DNA of 64,000 nt from Chaunax sp. Z400 (Eukaryota > Chordata > Actinopteri > Lophiiformes > Chaunacidae). Where the stretch lies: positions 27,004,810 to 27,068,809 of the forward strand of contig CM075187.1 in assembly GCA_037577475.1 (NCBI GenBank), in the 5' to 3' direction. How positions within the stretch are numbered: the stretch's first letter is position 1; the number at the start of each line of letters is the position of its first letter. The notes under the pieces were generated by a model, which made no database searches, had not been told where the DNA came from, and saw only the letters and a program-made list of their open reading frames with translations. Of this stretch, positions 12,301 to 40,974 are shown one piece after another. The translations under genes were made by a program, and so were the position numbers.

Positions 12301-15300
12301 GGACCCGGTGGAACGCGGGGAGCCCTGGCCGGGGCTTCCCTCTCCAGGTGTCACACTCCTGGATCGCGCTGCCAAACACCACAAAAAACCTTGGTGTTAC
12401 AAGTGTCATGAACAACAACCCCAAGGTGCTGCGTCATAGCCGGAGCTGTGAAACATTACCAAACATCAGCGCTATACTCAGCTGCAGCAGAGCACTTCCT
12501 CTTTTTATACCAATAAGATCAGCCTATCAAGGTTGAGGGCTTTACTTAATGTGACCTTTTTGTCGTCCATACAGTTTCCGGCTGGAAGGAAACTGCTGGT
12601 CCGTGCTGCCCAGTTTCCTGTGGAAGGTGAATGAATGCAGCTGTGATTGTTCGACACAAATAACCCAGTGGTCTGCAAGGGACTGACCATCAAACAATAA
12701 GCTAGAAAGGTCAGCACTTAAAGTCTGCACAAACTGAAACTAGACGGTCATTTTTTTTTTTTGCAGAATGTCATCCTTGACTGATTCATGTCATCCAAGA
12801 AATTGGGAGATATGTTCGGGTTTATTGATGCTCTCGTGAATCCATACTATGCATCCATACTTTATTTCTCATACCATCCTGTCATTCACACCTCTCACCT
12901 ATGCTCAGTCCTAATGTCCTGCTGTCATTGTCTAGAACTGTCAATTGAGACATCAGCTGTTCTCCTCAGCTGGTCACATCTATCTAATAGTGCTACATTA
13001 TTAGCCAATCATCTTGCTGCTTTCTTATTTAAAAATGATTCTCTCTCTGCCTTGAGTTCATTCATGCTGTTTTGTAAATGCCTCTACCTCCCCATCACCA
13101 CCCACTCTTCACAGATTGACCAGCTTCATCATTTCATCTGTCTAAGCAGAGTCATCAGCCACCACCACCACAACCGGGATTTATCTTGCTGATACTCAGT
13201 GCTGATGCCTCTCAAAATCTCCCAGTAAAATCTAATCACCAAAGACTTTCTGACTTTCCTTTAATAATTGCACATCATCTGCTGTAATAAAAACTATATT
13301 TGCTTCATTCAGTCGTCTCTCCTGATTGAAACGAAGTGGTGAAACAACAGCGGCAGAGGTCTACGTGGCCCAGAGAAGACAGTCAGCGATTGATGGATTG
13401 AAATTTAGCCCACTTTCTCAGTTGTCCTTAAATTCACCATGTCTTATTAAACAAGATGACGGGGGAGAAGAGAAGAGGAAGGGCTATGGGGTAAACAGGA
13501 AGCTGCCGCATCATTGCCTCAGGGCCAGCAACACTTTGAAGGTCTCCACCTAGAGGTTTGACTGTCTTTTGGTCGAACATTAATAGCACCGTTCTCCCTT
13601 GATTCGTGGAACCCTGAGCTCACACACAGAGGCCAAATGTCACACCACACCCTCAGCTGAAAAACACACTGCTTCTTTAAACTGGTCTCAGTTTGTGGTG
13701 AGCTTACAGTCCCACCGCACCTCAAAGATGTGTTCAGTGTCCACGGTTATAAGCATTTTACATCAAGACATGTTTTGAGTTACATAATGATATAGATACC
13801 AGGGGGAATGATTTTCAGAGGTTAAGGGCATTTCTCATTTGATCACACTTCATGGTTCATTATTCACCTGAACAAATTTGACACGGGAATACAGACCTGA
13901 ATTTCAATGATGCACAATATGACATGTCTGAAGCAAGAGCTAATAGCCGGTTAGCTCAATTTAGCAAGACTGGAACCACATTTGAAAGCACTTGGCTCAG
14001 TGTAAAAGTGAAAAATAAACACGTTGCATCTGTTTAATTAAATATATAAAATCAAATTGAATTTTTACAGGTGATTTTTGAGCTCAGCTATATATCTATA
14101 CATCCAAGAAAACCTGTTTTGTTTATAACTATTTTCTTTCCACTAAAGTACACTGTATGACTGAAAATGTGCATTTACTCTGGGATGAGAGGCGTCACCC
14201 TAAACTTAAAGGTAAACTTTCTTCTGCACAGTGAAACAGAAATAAAAATTGTTCCTAAAGAAAACTGTTTACAAACGCTGTGGATTATGTTGAGTAACTG
14301 GGTCATGACTTTTGGAAAGACACATTGCTATTGAGTTTTTCAGATCTATTTATTGGACCTTTGAGCACCACAAGTGAAGTGCCATCTTGTTTCATTTCTA
14401 TGGCCGATATCCAAAATTCTGCAGCCAAAATAATGCAGAAAAGAAAGAGGAAAAACTGTTTTGTGGTGAACTGTCCGTTTAAGTTAGTGTGCAATAGTGG
14501 TTTAATAATATTTTAAATATATTCCCAGGGCAGGTTAACAGTTACTGGGTAAAATATTGCATTCTTTGTTCCATTCTCTACACACAGTATGTGTCTCCCA
14601 GGCTTTTATGCTCCCAGGGTTGGGGTTAGGGTTTTGACCCCAATATAATGGAACTGAGCAACATAAGACTCTGAAAAAATAGAATCCTAGGAACAAAGGA
14701 CCCCCGAGGGCCTAGAAACACTCCTGCTGCTGCCTATAGCTTCATATTTAACAGACAGACATGAGACCATGAGTTCATAAGGAAACTAACCCTCATAAGA
14801 AATAGTCCAGCACATAATGTAAATAAATCAACTTTCCATTTTTAAATTTCAGTCTTTGTACAGATTAAACAAATAGATAGATCATGTTAATCAGTAAGCT
14901 TTACAGTTGATATGAGCCCTGTAAAGACTGAACCATCAAATAATTACTGGAAAATTCTGATTCTTTGAAATGGGAGTCTTTATGAGACCCTCTGACAATA
15001 ACAACAACAACAAAAATTGAAATAACACTTTACATATATGAGTTTTGTTTTGTATCATATTTGATACATCTTTTTTTCTATACCAACAAGAACACATTTT
15101 CTATACGTGGCCTCTATTGAGTAAATGCTGTCATTGAAGTATCACTAACAATTTGAATGTTTTTATTATCTTAATATTTTCAAAATTGGGAAAAATATCC
15201 ACACAAAACCACCTGCAGCTCACTGCTTGACAACAACCACTTTAGATGACTCAATTAAAGGCCCTCTGGTGGATCTCTGATGGATTATCTGTGCACTGCA

Positions 15301-17118
15301 TGGGTTAGGGTTAGGGTTTTTCAGGGGAAAAAACTGTTGCACTGATGATGTAGAGGTCTCAAAAACTCCTGTATCAAATATGATTCAGTTGGGGTTATGG
15401 GGCTAGGTGGATTGTTTTAACAATAGAGCAGGTTAGGTCTTCTACCTTGTTTGCAGTTTTTATGGTCTGTATGTAGCTAAGCCAGTGGTTCCCTAACATG
15501 TTCAAAAATTAGATCACAGACCCCCTGATCTGATAAGAATGTTGCTTTTAGATGTTTTACTATAGAATGTGTATGAAATCCAGCCATTGTGTTACTTATG
15601 GATGGAATTATGGTTGAACTAATTACTGCAGTGGACTCTTACCCATCCATTATGCTGGGGACCCCCTGGAACCACCTCAAGGACCCCATTTGAAAACCAA
15701 TGGGCTAACCCTACAAACATTAGAGTGGTATTGATCCTCTCATCTAAATCTAGAGAGGAAAAAATAAGCATGTTTCCTAAAACGTCAAACTATTTGTTTA
15801 ATCCTGCATGAAGCAGCAGATGAATGAAGTTTACTTCATCAAGGGGAATCTGGTTCAGGTAGTTTTCTTTAATCCTTAAAGCAACATTCACTCCTACACA
15901 CTGAAAGGTTTGTGGCTGTCCTCTAACACACATGCATGCACACACGTCATATAGACACACACCCACATGTGGGCACAGTTAAGTAAGAGTTCTGCAGAAA
16001 CTGAGATCTTCCATCAGTTTCCTGGAAGCCTGCGTCACATTCTAAAGTCCATCATCTGTCAAAGTTCACAAAACATTACAAGGTAAAAAAATCAGAAGGG
16101 GGTCATCAACTTTCAGGAAGTTATATTGTCACACAGTAGCAAGAGCATGGCATGACAATCATACCATATTCAGTCAAAGTGAAGCGGATCATCAACTTCC
16201 TTCCAGAGTGCTGATCAACCAGTAGCACTGATTGTAAAAGTGAACTGAAGCAAACATGATGATGCTGTGAACAATGGCAGGGCTGTAGTGTAGAGAATTT
16301 ATCCAGTCAGTGCTTGTGTGCAGACATCTTTTATCTGCATGTTGCAACTGCTGTGCTATCTAAGCCTGAGAGGAAACAAAGTATGTTGGCACACTGATTC
16401 CACCATATGCAAAGCACAGTGGTAAGCACAGCATTAGTAAGTCTAGACCGCTGCAGTGTATCTTTATAATACATGACTGCACACACGCACACACGCACAC
16501 ACACACGCACACACACACACACACACACTTGCACAGACCTAGGTTGCTCAATGTCTTATTGAAACAACTTATTCTGAGTCATTTTATGTGACTAAAGAAA
16601 CATACTTTTAAGCTTTAAATGGCTATTCTTGAATATTGAAGCAATTCAATCTATATTAGATGACAGTGTAAAAAAAACAAAAACACAAAGATAATAGCTC
16701 CACAATGCTTTTAAACCCACTTTGAAACTGCAGAATCAGTTAGTGGTTATCATCAGATTTATTTTTTCTACAATAAAACGCCCATTTTCAGTTCACCAGA
16801 ATGATGGTAGTTCAATTATTCTTTATCAACTATCAATATATAAGAAAACAATAATATTCTTGAAGTTTAAGAGAATAACAAATTTAAAAAATGTGAAGCT
16901 GTCTGTCATGTGGATACAGATTTTCCACACCCCACAATCCCGTTTCATAAAAAATGAGAATTTGTATCTCATTCTAATGTTAGTTTAAGTGGCTGAACTG
17001 TGAGGAATCAAAGCCACACTGCTGACAGTGAACGCACCACGACCACCAGCTTACCTATCCGAGCTGTCTCAGCCTTGAAGGTGCTGAAGTCCCAGTTGCG
17101 AGGTAGTTTCAGAGACAT
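3325..17118 (-). CDS. arhgap25: Rho GTPase-activating protein 25 (11 coding exons)
   Basis: GTPase-activating protein expected to act on Rac-type GTPases at the membrane. Coding exons in order: 17118-17055, 12368-12166, 11682-11595, 10369-10256, 9626-9422, 8176-8041, 7950-7878, 7751-7630, 7207-7053, 5274-4754, 3526-3325. Seen in the translation: N-terminus MSLKLPRNWDF, shared with one ARHGAP25 isoform and therefore used as the start; PH domain at about residues 47-151 (GWLKKQ ... EEWVRTLRR); RhoGAP domain at about 170-354 with the arginine finger at R200 (EEGIFRLPG) and [20 protein letters not shown]; a polar linker with RKRTQTLP; and a C-terminal coiled coil from about 561 to the end. Length is about 626 aa against roughly 645 in human. 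All phases join except exon 6 to 7, where a G-run carries two extra bases. Paralogues ARHGAP22 and ARHGAP24 fit less well. Confidence 0.93.
3934..3983. repeat. (GTTT)n microsatellite
   Basis: About 12 GTTT units with one GTCT variant, inside the dispersed repeat spanning 3917-4625. Confidence 0.95.
4105..4557. mobile_element. MITE with terminal inverted repeats of about 25 bp
   Basis: The left end (4106-4132) begins CCTGTGTCCACCAAAGCATT; the right end (4530-4557), read in reverse, gives CCTGTGTCCACTAAAGCATT. The interior has no transposase. The layout is that of a non-autonomous DNA transposon, and it sits inside another repeat. Confidence 0.75.
6030..6365 (-). mobile_element. SINE-like interspersed repeat, copy 1
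   Basis: Read on the minus strand it starts with a tRNA-like head (TGCAGTGGGTAGCACTGTTG, then GGGTTCAAATCC as a B-box-like motif). It continues through GTTTGCATGGTCTCCCCGTG and ends at AGGATAAGCAGTTACAGAAA. The same order occurs at 10784-11121 in the opposite orientation. It lies in the arhgap25 intron between the exons at 7053 and 5274. Confidence 0.8.
7630..8176 (-). other. arhgap25: arhgap25 exons 6-8 region with a phase break at exon 7
   Basis: Exon 6 (8176-8041) ends in phase 0 at a clean GAG|GTGGGG donor. Exon 7 follows the acceptor TTTTGCTCAG at 7951-7952 but begins with six G before GAAAGGTTGGAG, giving two bases more than the frame of GERLEKQIALLP needs. Exon 7 to 8 (7751-7630) joins correctly. 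An indel in this seven-G run is the simplest explanation. An in-frame AG 28 bases upstream exists but would put the pyrimidine tract inside the exon. Confidence 0.7.
8720..8744. repeat. Poly(C) run of 25
   Basis: Uninterrupted C homopolymer in the arhgap25 intron between the exons at 9422 and 8176. Its length in the assembly may be unreliable. Confidence 0.95.
10784..11121 (+). mobile_element. SINE-like interspersed repeat, copy 2
   Basis: The plus strand starts GGCGGCAGGGTGGCATAACG, with TTAGCCCTGTTGCCTCACAG and a decayed B-box (GGATCCAAATCC). It continues through GTTTGCATGTTCTCCCCGTG to GGATAAGCGGTGACAGAAAC. It is the inverted counterpart of copy 1 and lies in the arhgap25 intron between the exons at 11595 and 10369. 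Confidence 0.8.
12369..17054 (-). other. arhgap25: arhgap25 intron 1
   Basis: This 4.7-kb intron separates the 21-codon first exon from the PH-domain exon. I see no coding sequence or recognisable mobile element with an open frame. It holds a CA tract at 16478-16529, two short TTAGGG-like stretches near 14620 and 15305, and unclassified repeat-like text near 15480-15710. Confidence 0.6.
16478..16529. repeat. (CA)n microsatellite with CG variants
   Basis: CACACG and CACA units in arhgap25 intron 1. Confidence 0.95.
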
Positions 17119-17696
17119 TGTCCTAATGTCCTTAATTCATATCTCAGTGTATCATTTCACGCGCGCATCCCGCCGGAGCATATACACACACACACATATT
17201 GACACACACTCAGACACACACACAAAGAGGAGATATCGCAGATCACACTTCCTACTTCCTGTGTGTTGATCTGTCTTCTTTTTTTCTGCCCTTCAGAACG
17301 CGTCCCCTCATGTTGCCTTTATTCCCATGCTCATACTTGTGCTGTGTAAATGGCTTCCAAGCTGATTTCACTGAAAGGTGCAGGGCTTCATGTGGAGGAA
17401 TTTCCAAATGATTAATGTTGACTAATGAAAAAAAAAAAGTCTGTCTCTTCATAAAGGAAATGGTTTGGGTCTTTGAGTACGTTTGTTGCTTCACAGCTCA
17501 GGCTGCCATGACACAAGAGCAGCAGAGTCAGTGTTTACCATGATGCATCTGCAGGTATCAGCTACTGCAAGTATTGCCCATCCCTAAAGAAATAAATCAC
17601 TATTAGGTGTGAGGAAAAAGTATCTATTTCAAAATGGGGAAGAAGACCAAAAGGGAAGAAACCAGGTCTCAAACAGAACACCACATGATTTCTTTT
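17119..17696 (-). promoter_or_regulatory. arhgap25: Intergenic gap with presumed arhgap25 promoter
   Basis: This is the only sequence between the arhgap25 start codon at 17118 and the candidate cds2 poly(A) hexamer at 17697-17702, so the arhgap25 5' UTR and promoter probably lie here. It contains a short CA-rich stretch at about 17185-17225. I see no clear TATA box. The inference rests on gene order only. Confidence 0.35.
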
Positions 17697-17702
17697 TTTA
17701 TT
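17697..17702 (-). terminator. cds2: Candidate poly(A) signal of cds2
   Basis: TTTATT on the plus strand reads AATAAA on the minus strand, about 3.08 kb past the cds2 stop. Another hexamer at 19005-19010 would give a shorter 3' UTR. Which one is used cannot be decided from sequence. Confidence 0.3.
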
Positions 17703-20700
17703 CCTTTAAATTTCAAGGCAAAGCACATGTCAGCGTCAAAAAAGAGTACAACTCAACACAAACCATTGCACAGTTTAAGAATAGCACACTTAAATCAAAC
17801 AGCTGCATGACAGAATCTATAGCCACAAAATAAAATGTCCACAAAGGAAGTCTACAGCATGAAGACAGTCACAACTCTCTGACATTCCTACTGGAGGGTC
17901 CTGGCTGGGCAGGATTCACATCAGCTAAGTGGCAATGCAGTACGTTCATCTCTGTATTCTGCCACCATGTCAGTAAATCCTACATTTGGGGATAATGGAA
18001 TGTGTCAGACCTTTCTGCTCAGATGCAGCATCAGTGTTCCACTCAATGAAGACGACCACAGGAGCAGCAGCTCTCTCTAGTGGCGTCTGCAACACCAGGC
18101 AGGGGGAAAAGGCAGTGAACAGCTGCACATGTCAAACCACCAGAGGCAGCGACACCTGAGAAATATCTACGACTGCTGAGAAACCCAGTCCTCCTGTCTA
18201 CTGAAGGGGAGACGACGAAGCGATGCTGCAAGCATCTAGAGGATGACACACGACAGCTTACTGGGGAAATACCCGACAGCACGAAAGTCACAGCAAGAAA
18301 ACTCTATGCTATGTAATCAACTCTGTCCTATATGGCAGTAATACTTTAAATACTCCTCTCACCAAAAAAATACCAAAGAACACTCACATGTCGCTGAACA
18401 TCTTAAATGTACAATATAGTAACTTTGAACAGGTTTGATTATAGTAAATAAAATAAATACTTTTTAGTTAAGACTGGTTGGGTATCACACAAGTCAAAGC
18501 AACACATGAACAAAACCACATCAATAGAAATATGAATGGAGTGTCGATGAAATGTGGAGAAGCGATTCCTTCCATGTGATAAAAATGAAGGTTGATGAAC
18601 TGAATGTCATAATGAAACTGAACTTTGGGTTAGAAAAAAGGCCTCTGCTTGAAAATAGATGTGACTTTGAGAGGCTGATTAGAGGAATTTGAGGTGCTGT
18701 TTCTAGAAAATGACAGATTATTAAAATGTTTATAAGCTGCTTTGTTTACATAGAGACTCGTAGAATGTGACCTCTACACCCTGCTACACTGATTGCTGTA
18801 TGAATGATGTATTGCTGTTCTGGGTACAGAAATAGCTGTGGCTGTAAATACTATATATTACCACCTGTAGTGATTCATTTGGCTTTAAGTGACGAGGAGA
18901 AATACATTCTCTTCTCTGATTGGACATAATGTGCACAAACTGACAGCCTTAAATGATTGGTTGATTAATGAACAGCACATCAACCCTGACTAATGACCAC
19001 CAGATTTATTTGACTACATCCCTTTTAATAATCTAAGCATTTTGGAATATATGGAAATTCTAACCAGTCCAATCTGCTTTTACCTTCCCTAAATAATACA
19101 AACATAGTCTTCCTACAATTTAAATTCAAGTTTTATACCCTAAATTATGCTCAACTCAGTAAGTCTTGAGGTAAAATCGAATCAAGGTCTCAGTCAGACT
19201 TAAATAAAAATATTTTAATAAAAACCTTTTCCACAGAGATGATTGTGTAGGTAGTTTTCCTACTGTACTCCAGCAATTTAGTCTTACACTTCCATCAAGT
19301 CGAGCCATTTGCAAGAGACAGATTAAAAGAATCGTCCAGCTCGATGAATCAGAGAATGACACATCCTGACTTCTAGTCCCTAGTATCGTTTTAACACTTG
19401 AGCCTACATTTCCCATCATGCAACACCATCTCATCTATCATTTGATCCTCCTGATTGTTAAATGTCCAAGTCTTTCATCATGCGGGCTTCCTGTCAAGTC
19501 TTCACACTTACATCCACTGACATCAAGGTTGTTAACCATTTTTCAAACTAATGATAATCTCAGACTTTCATTTAAATTAATGTCAAAAAAGCCACTATTT
19601 ACAGCCCCTTTAACTGATGCTTAACAAAACTACAGAATTCAAAGAGTAATGAAACAAACATTTACCAGTGGCATAAACATCACAGAACCGTCCTGTAACA
19701 GGATCCTCCTGCTGTGTATACAATAGCAGACTGCTACAGGTAAACTCCAACCTGAACATCAGATTCATGAGGTCACATCTGGCACAGCTGAGGTCACACA
19801 TACAGGCCAAGCTGACCAGTGATAATCTGGGTTTTCTCCTCTGACGCTGTGAACATCAAGAGGATGCAACACATGGAAGCAGATAACGGTGGCGTACAAA
19901 CCATCACTGACGTCACAAATAGAAGCCATGATGCAACAATCCCACCAGCTGACTGAATACATATAAAACCTACAGGAGCTCCTTAAGAGATTAAAAAAGA
20001 AAGAAAGAAGGGATCATTAAAGGAGAACCTTTCTGCTTTTACCATGGAGGGAACCAACCAACCCGCAGAACGGATTCTGTTTGGAAGATGAACTGATCCT
20101 GTCAAACACTCCGACTCAGGATATTACTGCCTGATAATATATGATATCATGTCAGTGATGTGTCTGAATCAACAGAGGCTTTGAAATGATGAACGGCTGT
20201 GAAAACACACAGTATGAATACAAAACAGACAGCATTAAGATATAATCAAACAAACGACATATAAAAACATTCATGTATAAATAGAAATAATCACAATAAA
20301 GAAAATTAAAGGTTAAATTTGGCGTGGGGGGGGGGGGGGGGGTGCAGCTGGGGTAACATTACAGTGAATAACTGGGCTGAGAGCAGTGCATTAAAACAAA
20401 AGGTACAATAAGATATTAACACACACTACATTAATAGGTATATAGAGGTTATCCTGTATACAGGTAGACATGTACAGCTGAACAACAGTTTTCCAACAGT
20501 GTGAATAGATACAGGTTGGCTGTAATGGAAATGTGTAACAGTACAGTAACTCACTAATTCAACCTGAAAACACTGGTGTCAGAAACATGATTCACAGTCC
20601 GTATGAACCCAGAATGCTCCACTCTCACACCCACATAAAATGGAATGACCCAAGGCCGTGGTTTTGGTTTTTTTTCCTCGGATGTGTTCTCGCTCACACA

Positions 20701-20782
20701 AAGTCTCCCAGAGCTCCGATGCTACAGGGCCCTAAGGTGCTGCTCTCCGCTCGGGGGCGAGCCGGGACGGGTGCTGGTGGCT
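17703..20782 (-). other. cds2: Probable cds2 3' UTR and downstream sequence
   Basis: No coding exon is recognisable. The short open frames here have no family resemblance. The stretch directly follows the cds2 stop codon, is mostly unique in appearance, and contains a poly(G) run of 17 at 20326-20342. Confidence 0.45.
20326..20342. repeat. Poly(G) run of 17
   Basis: G homopolymer in the putative cds2 3' UTR. Run length is likely to be polymorphic or mis-called. Confidence 0.95.
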
Positions 20783-37017
<16,235 letters not shown>

Positions 37018-38507
37018 CTTAGCAGATCGTAGCCTAACGACAACAGCGAAGGTCCTGGGGCTCCGAGACGCTCCTTATTTGTCTTGACAAATCTGCTAAG
37101 CCTCTAGCTTAATTTTTCACAGTGACACTGTAAGAACCCATTCAGTCTGAAGTGAGCAGGAGTAAAGGAAGAAAGACATCTTCCGGTTTTCAAAATAAAG
37201 TCCAATTTGGTTACAAATAAGCATGATAACACTCCTGCCCTTACAAAGAACATTAAGTGTTTTTTTAAATTTTCTGCAAAAGCAGATGACACTAATCTTT
37301 GTGCTAGTATTTAATGACTATATGTAAAATCAGCTTGAAAAACTAGCAGACTTAAATGCAGCACCATAACATTTCATTAAAGGTGCAAGAATTCTCAGTC
37401 AGAATTCTTACTTAAAAAGTAAAAAGTAGTTTTTCATGTGGCCCTAATTTACTTCTGTACAATAATAATGATATATAAGCATGCTGTTGAATTCATGCTC
37501 CAAAAAATAGGGGCAACACATCACTAGAGTAACCTACTGTGACTAAATGTATCCTCTTTATATGGTACATCTATGACTTGAGCTGCCAGTAGCTAGTTAG
37601 CTGTGCACCTAACAGGAATATAGAGTGTTGGAGCTTTGGACTGTTCAGACGTGGTTTTCAGGGGCCCAGCAGCAAAATCTGTTTTGATTAGTTTTATTTC
37701 TATCAAGTTCAAATGAAATGTGTCTCACAACAAGTTAAGGCAGCTAAGTTAGTCTTGGGTAGATTGAAGAGAAACTTTCATTCAGAAGGTTTAGGGGTGT
37801 ATTTTTTGTTTAATAAGGGAAATTGTAAGAATATTTCCTGTCTTGACGTCGAGTGAGTTTATTTTCTTTATCCATTAAACTTTAAAACCAAAGAGGTTTG
37901 AGAAACACAGCTAACCTGAGGCTCACAAACTATGGAGGGAGGCCTAGCTAATCATAGACTATTGCTTCTTGAGGTAAAAGTGGTATTAAGCATGCTAACT
38001 TCAGTTAGAAATACAAAGATGTCTTGGACATCAGGTAAATTTGTAATATATTAAGTAAAAAAATAAGAAAAAAACATTTCAAATTGATACTGAAATTCAC
38101 CAGAGAAATGTTCATGTTTAATTTCCCTGCTGGAATATAAATCCAGCTTTCCTACTTTTCTGCATGTTCTTGTTCCTGCTGAGCTCCTGAGGCTGGACCA
38201 GTTATGAACTTAACCAGTGGGGTGAGTAGAAATACACCTATCTGATCATTCTGGCATTGGGTGTGCAGCTCTGAACTGCATCAGGTGTCTAAAGAGTCGT
38301 GTCTTATTTTGAAAGTAGCACCACTCATGTTTAGTTGCATTCTGGCTAACTTGGTGTTGCCATGAGAGTGCTCTGATGTCACCAGGTGTGGGCTGTATTC
38401 AATACAAATACTGTGTAAGTAATGCCTTGGGAGTACTATTGTAGATTATCCAAAAATGTAACAGCTTTACCTATAACAATGTGTAGCCTCCTGCTTCATT
38501 AACGATA
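37018..38507. other. Upstream of cds2; presumed promoter, otherwise featureless
   Basis: The cds2 5' UTR and promoter should lie in the first few hundred bases above 37017. The sequence beside the start codon is moderately CpG-containing, but I see no TATA box. The rest is AT-rich with no coding frame I recognise. Confidence 0.4.
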
Positions 38508-40149
38508 TACACTGCTCAAACAAATGAGGGGAACACTTAATCATCCCAGTATAACACCAAGTCAGTTAAATGTCAGGGATATCAATCTGTCCATTTAGGA
38601 AGTACAAGTGATTGTGAATCAGTTTCAGCTGCTTTGGTGCAAATGAAAGTGACAACAGGTATAATGGAGAGGCAAAAGCAAGAGAACCCCTAAAAAAGGC
38701 ATGGTTTTCATGTGATGGCCACAGACATCTGCTCCCTCCTTGTCCTTCCTGACTGATTCTTCTCTAGTTTTGTGTTTTGCTAGTGTCCTTGTCACTACTG
38801 GTAGCAGGAGGTGGTTCCTGCAGCCCCATCAGGTTTCACAGGTAGTCCAGCGTCTCTAGGATGGCACATTCATACCTGTGGTCGCAAGAAGGTTTGCTGT
38901 GCCTCCCAGCACAGTCTGGAGAGCATGGAGGAGATACCAGGAGACCGGCTGTCAGACGAGGAGAGCTGGACAGGGCTGTAGAAGGGCATCAACCCAGCAG
39001 CAGGACCGGTATCTGCTCCTTTATGTGAGGAGGAACAGGAGGAGCACTGCCAGAGCCCAAAATGACCTCCAGCAGGCTACTGGTGTGCATGTCTCTGACC
39101 AAACTGTCAGAAACAGACTCCACGAGGGTAACATGAGGGCCTGACCTCCTCTAGTGGGACCTGTGCTCACAGCCCAGCACCGTGCAGCTTTATTGGCATT
39201 CACCAAAGAACACCAGAATTGGCAGGTCCACCATTGGTGCCCGGTTCTCTTCACAGATGAGAGCAGCTTCACACTGAACACATGTGACAGGTGTGAAAGA
39301 GTCTGGAGACGCTGTGGTGAACGTTATGCTGCTGTAACATCATCCAGCATGACCGGTTTGTTGGTGGGTCAGTGATGGTCTGGGGAGACACATCCTTGGA
39401 GGGTCACACAGACCTCCATGTCATAGCCAACGGTACCCTGACTGCTGTTAGGTACCGGGATGAAATCCTCAGAGCGATTGTCAGACATTATGCTGGTGCA
39501 GTGGGCCCTGGGTTCCTCCTGGTGCAGTGGGCCCTGGGTTCCTCCTGGTGCAGTGGGCCCTGGGTTCCTCCTGGTGCAGTGGGCCCTGGGTTCCTCCTGG
39601 TGCAGGACAATGCCCAGCCTCATGTGGCCAGAGTGTGTAGACAGTTCCTGGATAACGAGGCTATGATGCCATTGACTGGTCCTCACGTTAATCCTCACCT
39701 AAATCCAAGTAAACACCTATGGGACGTTATGTATCGATGCATCCGACGCCAAGTTCCGCCACAGACTATCCAGGAGCTCACTGATGCCCTGATCCAGGTC
39801 TGGGAGTAGATCCCCCAGGACACCATCCACCGACTCATCAGAATCATGCCCAGACGTTGTTGGGAGTGCATACAGGGGGCCAAACACACTACTGAGTCAC
39901 ATGATGAGTTGATGATGAAATTCACACAAGTTGGATCAGCCTGTGATTTAAATTTTTTAATTTGATTTTCGGTGTGATTTTGAATCCAGCCCTCAATGGT
40001 TGATGATTTGGTTTCCATTGACCTTTGTTACGACATTTTGTTCTCAACAAATTATAACAAAGTACATCAGTAAAGATTCTCAACTTGAATAATTCATTCA
40101 TCAAGATCAGATGTGATGTAAGTGTTCCCTTCATTTTTTTGAGTATGAC
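38508..40149 (+). mobile_element. Tc1-like DNA transposon, inactive copy with both ends
   Basis: The left inverted repeat at 38510-38538 (CACTGCTCAAACAAATGAGG) is mirrored at 40119-40148. The transposase on the plus strand runs from about 38878: ARRFAVPPSTVWRAWRRYQE, VSDQTVRNRLHEGNMRA, then a stop where the family has Arg (about 39142). It continues with HWCPVLFTDESSF (first catalytic D), a one-base frameshift near 39340, VMVWG, QDNAQPHVARVC (second D) and NPSKHLWD, where the catalytic Glu is Lys. It then hits a stop at VWE (about 39807). A 26-bp unit is repeated four times at 39495-39598. Two stops, a frameshift and the E-to-K change make it dead. Confidence 0.93.
39495..39598 (+). repeat. 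26-bp unit in four tandem copies inside the transposase
   Basis: The unit begins GGTGCAGTGGGCCCTGGG and ends TTCCTCCT. Four exact copies occupy 104 bases and are followed by GGTGCAGGACAATGCC. The family normally has one copy here (encoding AGAVGPGFLLVQDNA), so three copies, 78 bases, were added. Confidence 0.93.
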
Positions 40150-40938
40150 AGTGGCTCCATTTGTGAGCTAAGCCTTGGTTGAAGAGGCCTTCTGAAGTCT
40201 TACTAATGCTCGACACACATTTTGTCATACATTTTATTTTACACTGCTCACTCACTGTAAATGTGATGACAGGGTGCTTAACAGGAACAACTTCACTTTT
40301 CCATTATCCTCACCAACTGCAATGGCATGTTACATTTTTAAACTTCAAACCAGTCCTCTTCAGGTTCTAAAGAACATGACTGCTGTACTTTTCATGAAAA
40401 ATAAATATTCTAGGGGGCCATTTATTAGATAAGTGTATGTCGTTATCAGTTTAACATTGATTAATGTCTCACTAATGTCTGATTCTCTGATAACAGATGT
40501 AGCAATGACGCTCTGCTGCTACTCATGGGTTCCTCTGTGAGCACACTGACGGCTTCAGGTAACTGTATGTTATTTTCATACAAATAATAAACGTAAGCTT
40601 AAACACACATACAAGCTTTTCAGCTTCACCAGTACAAAGTAATCCACAGCTTGCACTGTCTTCCATCCCAGTTGGCAGCCTCTCTTCAGGTCCAATGCTA
40701 CTGCAATATGAGGGAGAGAGAGCAATCAGTTCAACACAAAATACCTGTTATAATGAACTCTCTGTCCCTGACTCCATTCTCTGAACCGCCCCCACTCTCT
40801 ATATCTCCTACCACTGAGCTCAAACCAAACCCCACTGCCTCAACTCAGTCACTCTTGCTTGTAATATGCACCTTTAACACCAAGTGGCAGCAAAAGCTCA
40901 CTATAATTGCATGTGGGGGTGGATGGGGGTGTGTTTTT

Positions 40939-40974
<36 letters not shown>

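Noticed and set aside
15300..15325. TTAGGG-like repeats (also near 14,620)
   Set aside because: Only two or three units each, too short to be an interstitial telomere. Common by chance or within repeats.
39495..39598. CRISPR-like tandem repeats
   Set aside because: The copies are directly abutting with no spacers, and they lie inside a transposase in a vertebrate genome.
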